From: Monarcha castaneiventris obscurior
Lineage: Eukaryota > Chordata > Aves > Passeriformes > Monarchidae
Reading direction: 5' to 3'
Length of the DNA stretch: 64,000 nucleotides
NCBI GenBank assembly: GCA_026261815.1
Contig: JAMPIT010000437.1
Location: 930,001 to 994,000, forward strand
Numbering within the stretch: the first letter of the stretch is position 1; every line of letters begins with the position of its first letter. This document shows positions 48,950 to 59,400 of this stretch, one piece after another. The position numbers were made by a program, and so were the translations under genes. The notes under the pieces are model-generated. The model was not told the DNA's origin. It saw only the letters and a list, made by a program, of their open reading frames with translations, and ran no database searches.

Positions 48950-49222
48950 TCACCTCTCACTGGAGCTTCTAACCCAGCTCACCAACTGTTTCAGCCTCAG
49001 CAGGAATTTATTGCTGCTTATGCGCTCCTGGATTCTTTCAGAGTAGCTTTGGTCTTTCCATATGCCTTTATTTTTCTTCACAGCCTTTAACTCTGCCCGG
49101 AGGAGCCTTTTGTGCAGTTTCCAGTAGAGGCGGGAGTGGTGAGGCAGTCCCTCAATCCGGGCTGCTCTGCCCAGCCCTTGGCTCAAGAGCTCTTCGTTCA
49201 AGCACATGCTGAGAAATCCACC
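48950..49222 (-). CDS. C3orf33: C3orf33 coding exon 5 (C-terminal, with stop)
   Basis: Acceptor TTTTTTATAG, 90 codons plus TGA at 48950-48952. Encodes GGFLSMCLNEELLSQGLGRA, then RLYWKLHKRLLRAELKAVKK and NKGIWKDQSYSERIQER before a short tail ending WVRSSSER. Confidence 0.95.
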   Translation of the reverse strand, partial: GGFLSMCLNEELLSQGLGRAARIEGLPHHSRLYWKLHKRLLRAELKAVKKNKGIWKDQSYSERIQERISSNKFLLRLKQLVSWVRSSSER

Positions 49223-52200
49223 CTATAAAAAACACAATAAACAGATATTCACCACTGAAATGAGGTTATTTGGGGTTTGGTGCCAGCTCCCTCAGAGGTA
49301 CAAGCTTTACTCGTGGCTAAATCTATGCTTTGGCAGAAGAAGTTAAAAGTGAAGAGGAATCCAGGTGACTTAAACCCCAACTCCAGTGTGAGGGTGGGCA
49401 GGCCCTGGCACAGGGTGCCCAGAGCAGCTGTGGCTGCCCCTGGATCCATGGCAGTGCCCAAGGCCAGGCTGGACATTGGGGCTTGGAGCAGCCTGGGACA
49501 GTGGGAGGTGTCCCTGCCCATGGGCTGTGACTGGGTGGTCTTTAAGTCCTTTTCAACCCAAACCATGGATTCTGTAATGCGAGGCACTTGTGAGGGAACA
49601 TTGGATAACCCAAACACCAGGCTAATGAGAACTACAGGATGCCTTTTTGGCACTGGCAGAGAAGCACGTTCCTGTCATGAATCAGTCTGAAAAACTATTG
49701 CTCCTGCAATCAGATTGCAAATGCAACATTTAAAATTCACACCAAGGATGATAAATCATAAATGATGACATTTGTTAAATGTACTGAGATAACTGTGTGA
49801 CTACAGTCGCATTCAGAACCGCAGATGAGAGCCAGGTTTTGCATCTCTCTTTACCTTATGGACTAAAACAAGGCACTCCAGGGCCGAGCTGTCCCTCCCC
49901 AGGATCTGGAACCACAGGGGCTGTTTGGGGAGCAGCTCCTGCTGCAGCCAGGCCGTGCCACCTGGAGCCAGCTCCACCCCGGCCAGGCGGATCTGCAGGA
50001 GCCCCTCCGGCTGCCCTGCAAGGGAAAGGCAGAAATCTGCTGCTGGGGGAAAGCTCAGGCTTTGCACAGACCCTCAGCTGCTGGTAATGAACTGATTCCT
50101 GTGGACTAAAAGAATCCCTTTTAGTTCCTCAAAGCAAACAGGAATTTGGTCTCATCTCTTCTTCAGGAAAAAAAAAAAAAGTCAATATTGCCTAATTGAA
50201 AATCAATTTTGGTTTGTTTTGCATGCAGAGAAAAAGATCAGCTCCCACTCTCAGTCACTATCCTTTACCCAAAGGTGTGGAAGCATCAGCACCTGCCAGT
50301 GTTTGCAAAGCCAGTGTGAGAGTCACAGAGGTGATGGACAGTTTGTTTCTGACAGCAGAACTGTCCCCAGAAATGGCTGTCTGCAAATAAAAGCACAATC
50401 CCAACAGAGGCTTTTTGCCAGGAATGAGATGAGCTGTGCAAGCAGAGGCACTGCCTGAGTGCTCACTTCTGCTGCTGGAAGATATCACAGTAACTGTAAG
50501 GATTAACACAAACACTGTAGCTACAAACTCTCTGTATGGGTCTCCTCATGTCTTTTATTCCCCAGTTTCCCACCTGTAAAACTGAGCTGGAAATGTGCCT
50601 CAGCCCTTCCTCTCAAGCTTGCAGCCACTCTAAGAGCAGCACATTTCATTTCTGCCCTTGCGCTTCACACTCTTTTCCTCATTACTCACATTTTCTCTGG
50701 ATGGCTGTGAAGAAAGGAATGCTGATGGGAATGTGCTCAACTTCCAGGCCCTTCTCTGTGATGTGATGTAATTTCCCTCTCAATTTCACATTCTTTTCTA
50801 CGAACTCCACAGGTATATCCAAAGGACTTGTGAACTTTGTTGTCTATTCATGGAAGGAAGAGCAGGACAAAATTTTAAGAAAAAATGTAGAGCAGTTACA
50901 GCCACACTAAATCCAATCTCTTAAAACAGTTTGGGAACTTACACCTCTATTATGAGACACCAAGAAAAAACATATATACATTTAACAGTGATCAGTTGCA
51001 GAAGCTGTGCCAGCCTCTCCAGACTTGCAATGTTCCCTGTTTTACAGGACTTGCAGCATCGGTGTGGACATAAAAACCAGGCTTAGAGAAAGAACAGAAA
51101 CTGCCATTTTTTTGAGCAATGCCTATTGAAATTCACTTGATTCCCCGTAAAAAGAGTGTTTTAGAAGCAGCCTGAATGGGGCTGAGATAGGGGTGAAAGG
51201 AAGCCAAAGGACAGACACGCTGAAAACAAAGGCGGAGCAGGGAGGGCAGAAACAACCCCGCCTTTGATGCAGGGAGGAAACGAGAAGAGGGACAAAGGCA
51301 GGTGAACAGCTTTGAGAAGATCACAAGAAGATTAAATTTGATACTACAGGCTGGGAGGATCCAAAGGGGATGGTTATGTGATCACACAGGAAAACCAAGC
51401 TGAGCAGCAGCAAAGACTTGGGCCGTGCCACAGGAATGGAGCGGCCACAGGTTTGGGGTGAGGGAGGACAGACGGGTGAGACCCCAAAAAATTAGGACCC
51501 CCAAAATTTAAGACACTGAGGTCTCACTGTAAGAAGCCTTAGCAGAGCACTGACCTACTTGTACACAGCTGTGAAACCCACTGAGCACTGATGTACAGCT
51601 GCTGGGAAATGAACCCACAAAACACCACAGCTAAAGATGTGTCTCCTGTGTGTTATTTATTCAGCAAACCTCCCCCTCTGCGGTCCATAAGGCCTCCCAC
51701 TAGGAACACAGGAATTTGGGACCTTGCAGGCAGGAAGCCTGAAGGTTTTTAAGCACCGAAGTTGTTCAAAGCTGATCTCGTTTAAAGCTCTGGAAGCTCC
51801 ACCAGCCAGTTTTAATGCATTCACAGGCCCTTGGGTCAAAACCAACCAACCAAAAAATAGAGAAAAATAATTCTGGTAACATTTCGCAGTTCAGGTTTTC
51901 TGGTAGGATTTTAAAGTAAAAGCTCCACACAAATGTTCTCTTGTAGCATTTGGAATTGTGCAGAGGGAAGGTGAGGGTAACTGTGATTTTTTTCAAGCAG
52001 CTGGAACCCTGTGGTGGCTCCTGCCAGTGGAGGTTCAGCTTTTCCAGGAGTGAGCAGCGTGGTGTTAGTGCAGCTTGACCTTACCATCGCGGGAGTGAGG
52101 GAATATTTGGGTGATGTTTAAAACCATTCAGAAACAGTTCTGTGTGTGGAAGGGGCAGAAAATACACGAGGAAACTCGTGTTTCAGCAGTGTTTGGACAA

Positions 52201-53507
52201 GTGAGGGTGCTCGAGTTGCACAGTGGGATGGGGAATGGGCCATTACCCCCCCAAGAGGCTTTAGGAACAGGCAAACACAAGGAACCGTGGAGATGCCACA
52301 AGACAGTGCTATCGAGCCCCTCAGGATCTGACTCAAACTCTGCCGGTGTTTTTCAGTCGTTAATCAGTAGCTGCAGCAGGACCGTTATGATTAAGCAATC
52401 GCATTGTGAACCTTGCGCGCTTGGCTAATCTTTTGTTTTACGGAAAAGGGAAGACAATGCCAAGATGAATGGGCTGTCTGGGCGGGAGCCACCAGGAGCG
52501 GGGGCAGCAGCGCTGAGCCGTCCCTGGGGAAAGGGAATTGCAGCAGTGGGACAGAGCGGTCACTGCCCCACTGCCCACCCAGGCCCAGGGACCCCGCACT
52601 CAGACTCGGGGCTGGGCTGCGGGCTGATGAGCACGGAAACCAGAGATACAACTAACACAGAGGGGGCCGAGTGCGAATTGGTAGAGAAGGTATGTAATTT
52701 GTAAGCAGTGAACGCTGATGCTTTGTAAAATACATAAATAATGTTAAGTATTGAGGAGCGGGGAGCCTTTCGGGGGAACCACCAGCTCCTGCTTTGCGCA
52801 AACCAGAACAAAACACAGGAATGCTCTGGCCATGCCGGCGGGAGCAGCCCGCGGGCGGGGACAACCACGGGGCATCGATGAGGCAGGTCCGGCCCGGCCC
52901 GGCCCCCTCCGCCCGCGGGCCCCGAGCGGCCGTGCCGGGCTCCCCCCGCATTGCCGGGCCCCGAGCGGCCGTGCCGGGCTCCCCCCGCATTGCCGGGCCC
53001 CGCGCGGCGGTGCCGGGCTCCCCTTAAGGCCCCGAGCGGCCGTGCCGGGCTCCCCCCACATTGCCGGGCCCCGAGCGGCCGTGCCGGGCTCCCCTCACGG
53101 CCCCGGGCCCGTACCAAGCTCCCCTCATGGCCCCGAGCGGCCGTGCCGGGCTCCCCTCACGCCCAGGGCCCGTGCCGGGCTCCCCTCACGCCCCCGGGCC
53201 CGTGCCGGGCTCCCCCGCATCCCCCGGGCCGCTCCCGCACTCACCACGCGGAGGCTCCGCGCCAGCAGCAGCACCCCGGCCACGGCCGCGCCGGCGATCA
53301 GGCCCTGCGGAGGAGAACGGGGCTCAGCGGGGCCCAGCCCGGCCCAGCGGCTCCCCGCCCCGGCCCGGTTCCCGCCCGGCCCCGGTTCCACCCCGGCCCC
53401 GGTACCCGCAGCAGCCCCAGGTGCGCGTCCGCCCACTCGGAGAGCCGGGCCAGGGCCAGCGCCGCCCGCTCGGAGCCGCCGCCGCCGCCGCCGCCCTGCT
53501 CCGGCAT
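48950..53507 (-). CDS. C3orf33: C3orf33 homologue, complete (five coding exons)
   Basis: Coding exons on the minus strand: 53406-53507, 53245-53304, 50690-50843, 49855-50015 and 48950-49222. They sum to 750 bases, 249 residues plus stop, with all phases consistent. Order of parts: Gly-rich N-terminus (MPEQ then seven Gly), helix ALARLSEWADAHLGLLR, one membrane segment of 20 residues (GLIAGAAVAGVLLLARSLRV, residues 35-54), then a beta-rich domain (DIPVEFVEKNVKLRGKLHHI, LQIRLAGVELAPGGTAWLQQ, LWFQILGRDSSALECLVLV) that resembles a staphylococcal-nuclease-like fold, and a basic helical tail. The human protein has the same exon pattern and the same place between PLCH1 and SLC33A1. The tail is about 40 residues shorter than the human protein I remember. 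The molecular role is not well established; a membrane location is inferred from the hydrophobic segment. Confidence 0.93.
49388..49581 (+). mobile_element. CR1 LINE fragment, 3' part
   Basis: CR1 in plus orientation: caggccctggcacagggtgc, ccagagcagctgtggctgcc, aaggccaggctggacattgg, cttggagcagcctgggacag and tgtccctgcccatgg in order. In the last C3orf33 intron (49223-49854), antisense to the gene. Confidence 0.95.
49855..50015 (-). CDS. C3orf33: C3orf33 coding exon 4
   Basis: Acceptor CCCTTGCAG, donor GTAAAG. Encodes QPEGLLQIRLAGVELAPGGT, AWLQQELLPKQPLWFQILGR and DSSALECLVLVHK after a split Trp codon. Confidence 0.95.
50016..50689 (-). other. C3orf33: C3orf33 intron 3
   Basis: Nothing recognised apart from a 13-base poly-A near 50168. 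Confidence 0.8.
50690..50843 (-). CDS. C3orf33: C3orf33 coding exon 3
   Basis: Acceptor ATGAATAG, donor GTGAGT. Encodes TTKFTSPLDIPVEFVEKNVK, LRGKLHHITEKGLEVEHIPI and SIPFFTAIQRK; matches human KFTSSSDIPVEFIRRNVKLRG. Confidence 0.95.
50844..52915 (-). other. C3orf33: C3orf33 intron 2, AT-rich part
   Basis: No element recognised. The last 330 bases of this intron next to exon 2 are the minisatellite listed separately. Confidence 0.75.
52916..53228. repeat. GC-rich minisatellite beside the C3orf33 exon 2 donor
   Basis: Nine copies of cgtgccgggctcccc or near variants, mostly in a 30-40 base unit with gcattgccgggccccgagcgg. Ends about 16 bases from the donor of C3orf33 exon 2 (GT at 53244-53243). 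Confidence 0.93.
53245..53304 (-). CDS. C3orf33: C3orf33 coding exon 2 (membrane segment)
   Basis: Acceptor CTCCTCCGCAG, donor GTGAGT, 20 codons, phase 0. The exon is almost exactly the hydrophobic segment. Confidence 0.92.
53406..53507 (-). CDS. C3orf33: C3orf33 coding exon 1
   Basis: ATG at 53507-53505, 34 codons, donor GTACCG. Seven GGC-type codons in a row encode a poly-Gly stretch. The helix LSEWADAHLGLLR aligns with the human ISQWADDHLRLVR segment as I recall it. The intron that follows is only 101 bases. Confidence 0.9.
53475..53495. repeat. C3orf33: In-frame (GCC)7 trinucleotide repeat
   Basis: Seven gcc units on the plus strand encode the poly-Gly run in C3orf33 exon 1. Confidence 0.9.
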
Positions 53508-53555
53508 CGCCGCGTCCCGAGCGCCCCCGCGGGCGCCTGAGAGCGCCGCCCGCTG

Positions 53556-53712
53556 CCACCGCTGCTGTGGAGCCACACCGGCCGTGGAACCACCGCTGCT
53601 GTGGACACACCGACCGTGGAACCACCGCTGCTGTGGAGCCACACCGGCCGTGGAACCACCGCTGCTGTGGAGCCACACCGGCCGTGGAACCACCGCTGCT
53701 GTGGAGCCACCG
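53556..53712. repeat. Minisatellite directly upstream of the C3orf33 start codon
   Basis: About five units of ggaaccaccgctgctgtgga followed by gccacaccggccgt (unit about 33 bases), beginning some 50 bases upstream of the C3orf33 ATG. It occupies the likely promoter or 5' untranslated region. Confidence 0.92.
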
Positions 53713-53716
53713 CTGT

Positions 53717-54055
53717 CCAGGAGCCACACCGGCCCCAATGTCCAGCCTGGCCTTGGGCACTGCCAGGGATCCAGGGACAGCCACAGCTGCTCTGGGCACC
53801 CTGTGCCAGGGCCTGCCCCCCTCACAGGGAACAATTCCTTCCCAATATCCCATCCAGCCCTGCCCTCTGGCAGTGGGAAGCCATTCCCTGGGTCCTGTCC
53901 CTCCAGCCCTTGTCCCCAGTCCATCTCCAGCTCTCCTGGAGCCCCTTTAGGCCCTGCAAGGGGCTCTGAGCTCTCCCTGGAGCCTTCTCGTCTCCTGGCT
54001 GAACTCTGCATTAAGCTCCTCAAAGCTGCACTGTATCTTCTCTAACCCTTCAGCT
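53717..54055 (-). mobile_element. CR1 LINE fragment lacking its 3' end
   Basis: Minus-orientation CR1: aatgtccagcctggccttgg, cagccacagctgctctgggc, caattccttcccaatatccc, ggcagtgggaagccattccc, cctttaggccctgcaagggg and ccctggagccttctcgtctc in order. The 3'-terminal 80-90 bases are absent and the minisatellite starts at that break. Lies immediately upstream of C3orf33. Confidence 0.93.
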
Positions 54056-56281
54056 GCTCCTTTCTTCTTGACATTTTAAATTTGTTTGGTTTGTTATTCT
54101 TGTAGTTTTGGTTTTTTGTTGGGTTTTTTTTTTTCCTGTTGGTTGGTTTTTTAATGTTAAATATGTTTAAGTGTGCAGTAATTTTAATGCGAAAAAGAAA
54201 AATCTCTTTCAAACAGAGCTGGTAAAAAAAAAGTAGCAAGATCAGAATATTACGGGTTCTCTTCAGCAGCCTGCTAAGGGGCTGGCACAGCAGTAACATT
54301 TACAACTTACAAAATTGCTATTTAAATTAAAAGCACGAATCCATCACTTGTTTCACCAGTTTGAAAAAGGGCACAGTTATTTATTTCAGGTAACATATCT
54401 ATTCCTACTGATTCAGAGTTTTTATGTGCAATTTTGATGTTGTTGAGATAATCTAATTCTTGATAAGCAATCTTCAACCCGTCTTTATTAGAGACAAGTT
54501 TCACTCGTACCTTCAGAAATAGTGAAGCAAAATTGAAAAGTAAAACCCAACTCTAATACACCTGCAAATTTCAGTTCTCAGCTTTTGCACTTCAAGTTTT
54601 TCCTCAGAGTCAGAAAAGGTAAACAACCCCTCTATTTATGGACAAGATGCAATTAAATAAGCAGTCCAAGGTTCCAGTGAGGATACAGAACTGAAGTGCC
54701 TCACAGACTTAATGCACTGGAGATGGTGGGACAGGGACTTAAAGGTGCAGCCATAAACCTGATATATTTTTATGTTGATTTTGTGCTTATGCAGGAGTGA
54801 AACTGGAAGACATTCAGCTTGTAAAACCCATGTGATTTCACTTAGCACGACTGGTTTTGCTGTGCTTGAAACAAACTGAGAGGTGTGTCCCCCAAGGGAG
54901 AGGGAAGGGACAGAGAACAGGAGGCAGTGTCCAGGGAAGCACGAGGTCACAGTGTCCTCTTCCAGACCCCTCCTTACTCCTGATGCCAAGGAGACCCTTT
55001 GTACACCCACCAGGCACTCCAGAGGTGGTATTGGGGCACTTTTCCCCCAAAACACACAGTAACAGAAGATGCCAACCCCATCCCAGCCCAGTCCTTCAAA
55101 TATTGACAAGAAACATGGCAGAGAACCTCGTGCACCTTTCCAAGGGATGTTTAATAGTTTTCCTTTTTAATAGCAATGTTCCACATACACCCAGCGGGGT
55201 CCGAGTGCCTCTCCAGCACCTGTGGGTCCCTAAGGCACTCAGGAGGGAGCTCAATGGGAGAAATCCAACGGGAATGTTTCCACCACATGGCACCAGCAGT
55301 GAATTCTGTAGCAGCTCTGCCACAGGACTGCCCCCCATTTGATTTCTGTGAGGGCGAGTCCTGCACCAGCTCACGGGGAATTTGGCAACTTTGTCATCAC
55401 CAACCCACTCTTCTCACCCCCAGCGGGGGGAAGTCTCGGTGTTCCCACTGCTTTTGAGAATGAATATTCCAATTTTAGTAATACAGTTTGGAAAACCAAT
55501 GCATTGGTTTTCCTCTCTCAACTCACCCTTCCAAAGGCCCACGTGCCCTCCCTTGGGAAGCACCTCCAGTTCCAGCTGCAGGACTCAAGGCTCAGAGGAT
55601 TGTGCGTTACTCCAGTCCTACCTTACAGCATTTTGCCGTCAAGAAAGTACCTTGAACGTAAATCAAACTGCCTTGAAACAGCGGAAATAAATTAAACAAA
55701 TGTAATTTGTTTATAAAAATATTTTCTTATAAATCTTTAAAGCTTATAAAAGCCAGAAAATACATTTAAAAGAATCTCCGGAACATTTTATCCTTTGAGG
55801 CATGGTTACAGTTCAGAAAGTGAGAAGAAGCAAAGCCCACAGACATCTCACACTGATCTTCCCACAAGGAAATCCACACTACCATGCTTAACCTCCAAGT
55901 CAGAATGCCTTGGGCATCCTTCCCCAGGTCAGCTGCCCTGTCAGATCATTTCTGTGTGAAAATAAAAGCTGGCACTCAGCTGGCAATGCTGCTGCCTCAA
56001 CAGCCACGGCACGAGGAGCTTTTCCGGAGGTGCCCTACGGGATCAGCAGCTCTGGAGTCATGGATAAGCATGGAGCACTGAGGTGCTGCTTTAGCCATTC
56101 CTTTCTGAACTGACCCTGTGCACTGGGGAGGGCAGTGGTGCCACCCACAGCCCTGCCTCGGCCACACGGACCTCCCTGCGTGGCACAGAAACACCGAGAT
56201 TCTGGGGCGCTGATTATGGGATGTGTCTTTGTAATAAAACTAAAACCACCTTGCTGGTCCATCCAACACCTAAGTGCATCA
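54056..56281 (-). other. Interval between SLC33A1 stop and C3orf33, including the SLC33A1 3' untranslated region
   Basis: The 3' end of SLC33A1 must lie here. Minus-strand AATAAA occurs at 54489-54484 and 54385-54380, and ATTAAA near 55155; I cannot choose between them. A T/G-rich tract lies at 54095-54160. No other gene is seen. Confidence 0.6.
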
Positions 56282-56449
56282 TCAGTTGCTCCTCTTGCAC
56301 TTCCACGAAGACTGTCCTTCGTCCTGCAGCTTTTTGAATTTTGGTCCAAGGAAGAACCACCAGGCAAAGCCCAGGATGACGCAGACGACAGACTCCACGT
56401 AGTAACCATCCAGGGTGGTCACACAGGAACCCCCAGCTCCTGTGCACAG
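56282..56449 (-). CDS. SLC33A1: SLC33A1 coding exon 6 (C-terminus and stop)
   Basis: Acceptor CTCTGTTGCAG, 55 codons plus stop. Encodes LCTGAGGSCVTTLDGYYVES, the last membrane helix VVCVILGFAWWFFLG and the tail PKFKKLQDEGQSSWKCKRSN. Confidence 0.97.
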   Translation of the reverse strand: MCTGAGGSCVTTLDGYYVESVVCVILGFAWWFFLGPKFKKLQDEGQSSWKCKRSN

Positions 56450-59400
56450 CTGCAACAGAGCACAGGTTAATGCACTGAGCACTTCCAGACAGCACTCGAG
56501 AGCTGCTAGGGTCTCCCTGCTACTGGTCCTGACTAAACATTGTTTTCTCTTTGCTGTTTCCTATGCAGTTGGTCAGAGAGGCTTCTGAGCTTATCAGCAG
56601 AATGAAAAGTACCAAAGTAACAAACCTGCTCTAAAAGGGCAAACTCCAGAAAACAGAAACTGCCCCACCATCTGTGCTGGTCTGGAAGTGCAACCACTGG
56701 TCCCAATCTCATGGAGAAAGATGATTTTTTTTCCTAGCCATCCATGTTGCAGACTCCCCAGATCGGGAAGTGCCCAAGGCCAGGCTGGAAAGGGCTTGGA
56801 GCAGCCTGGGATAGTGGAAGGTGTCCCTGCCCATGGCAGGGGGTGGGACTGGATGGGCTTTAAGGTCCTTCCAACCCTTCTGTGATTCTGTGTTCTGTGT
56901 CCATGTGACTGTGTGGTTCATGCCCAGGATGGCTTTGAACTGGAAGACAAACCCACAGCACTCAAAGGGTGAGTATTCAGCACGGGATTGTTTCTGCTAT
57001 TGTTTGGCTCTCAACATGGCTCTAATCCCAGGATTAATCAGTCCTCTGAGCTGAGGCTCTGCCAGCATTTTCATTATCCTGAGACATGTCAAGATCAGAT
57101 TAGGAATAAGAAGGGAGTGGTGGTGGAATGTCACCAACAGGGAGGATGTGAGAAAAGATCAGAGGAGTGAGGTGAAGGAGGAAGGACTCAACAGTAGAGG
57201 CCGAGACACAGGGAACCTAATTAGTGACAAGCTAATGAGCGAGAGGCTGAGAAAGCATCCGCTGCAGAAGCAGTTTCCCCTCTGCAGCAGCAAAAACTGC
57301 AACTCCAGTTCAGACAAGTCATGCTGGACTCCAGAACTTTTGTTAATTTAGAGAACCTCCACATCCTAGCATTCAGGAGTGAACTAAGTCAGCCATGAGC
57401 ACAGAAAAACTCCCCAAACATTTCCACTCCTCAGCCATGTCAAATGTCTCATTTGCTGTGAGGAGGTGAATTCGAAATGTTGCTTTCCCAGCAGTTTTGT
57501 GTCCTGTTGTTTGATCTGTGTACAGCAAGTTCTTTGTTCTCTTCCACAGGGCTCCCAGAACTGGGCAGGCAGCCAGTCCCACTTGATTTCATGGGGGAAG
57601 TGGACACCAAAGTCAGAGAGCAGAGCAGCATCTTGGAGAAGGTATCAAGGCAGGCAGATAAGAAGCCTTCAGGGAGACAGGAGGAAGAAAAACCTACCAC
57701 AGAAATGGAGGGGCCTGGGGGACAGAGAGCCTGCTGAAAATCATCCCAACAGCCTCCTCACACTGCACAGAATGTGGCACCAGCCTGGTGCTTCTACCCC
57801 AGCTCAGCATGGGAAGAAAGGGCCAACTACTCTGCAGCTGCAAACCCTTGCTGAGGGGTTGGTTATTCAGAGTGTGCAGGTGCTAACAGACTGGATTTTA
57901 TCAGACAGGAAAATGAGCTCGATCTGTGGGAATTTTTAAGCACAAGCTACACACTGTGAAGGTTTTCAAAAGCAAAAAAACACCACAAGAAGCAATTTAA
58001 TTGAGACACTGAGCAGAGACCACCCCCCCAGCCCCTGGGCTCACCTCTGCGGCCGCTGCAGTGGCACAGGTGTGGCCCTGGGCCCCGGCACACTCCTTCA
58101 CTGTGAGGGGGTCCACCAGCCACAGGGCCACCGTGGAGGGCCAGTTCCCCCCCAGGTTGGACACGGTGTTGAGCAGGGTCATGTAGGTGCCCCCGATGAG
58201 CGGGTCGCTGACCTTGGCGTTGAAGGCCATGATGGCCACGTACATGCTGTACAGGGTGATCTGAGGGGCAAACACAGGCCGGTGTCCCCATGGGCAGTGA
58301 CAGCTGAAACCCCCAGCATGAAAACCCTGCTGAGGGATCCCCCAGGCTCAGCAGCACTGACTGAAAAACCATCCCGAGAGCAGCAGTTCCTCCTGCAGCC
58401 TGTCCCTGTGCTAACACAGGGAGTGGCCTTGCAGCTTGGCTCAAGTCATGCTGCAACAGACCCAGCCTCACATGCACTGGCATGACTTAGGTTATCGAAC
58501 TGAAATACAACCAGTCAGCTAAAATAGCACCTAAACACAACACTTCTGCATTTAAAATCACCTCTCAAGGCACTGCACACATTTCAGTTCTGATCCAAAG
58601 ACCACGCTGTATGAGGTGCTTGTTTTCCAAGTCTTTGGATCAGATCCATTATGACGCTCCTCCAACAAGCAGGGTTTTTTTTCTAGGACCAGGATCACAT
58701 AGCTTTATTTATCTGCACAACCAGCACATTCATCAGCATGCCTATCAAGCTCAGACACAGTTCTGGGATTTCTCCAGCTCCTCTGTGCTTTTGAGCTTTT
58801 GGGTCTGGAGAAAAAGGAATCTGGGGAACTACACCAGACATGGACAACTATAAGTAGCTACACAGATGAGGTCCAATGGAGCACAGGGAATAGGGAGGAG
58901 TAACACTGGCAAGAGTATTAAAAGTCAATCCAGTCCCACAGCACAGGTCAGGCTTGGAGGGATTCCAATGTGACCCAGGACAGGGCAGGTAACAGCACTT
59001 CCCCTCCCCACACAGTGAGTGTTACCTGGTGTAGAGCATAACTCAGCACCACCACAGCATAGTAGTAGACAGGAAATCCTCCTTCATGCTTTACTTTAGG
59101 AGCCCACCACACCAGAAAAGCGAATTCCAGGCCAAGCAGCAACCTGGAGGGATGAGAAAGATGATTTGTTATTCCAAGTAATTCTTCCCATGTGTTTCCC
59201 CAACACAAAGCAGCTACTGAACAATCACAGAGAGTACATTAAAATAGTTTAGATCTGAATAGTTAAAGTACTTCTATCTCAGAATTAGACACTAAATATT
59301 TGACAAGCTGTGACATTGTTAAGTAGGAGCAGGAGAGCACTGCTCTAATGCTGCTGTACATGCACATCCCAAACACCTCATGCTCTGCTTTCACACAGTG

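Noticed and set aside
52751..53950. A 399-codon plus-strand frame and a 364-codon companion
   Set aside because: Antisense to C3orf33 exons 1-2 and made of two minisatellites plus a CR1 copy.
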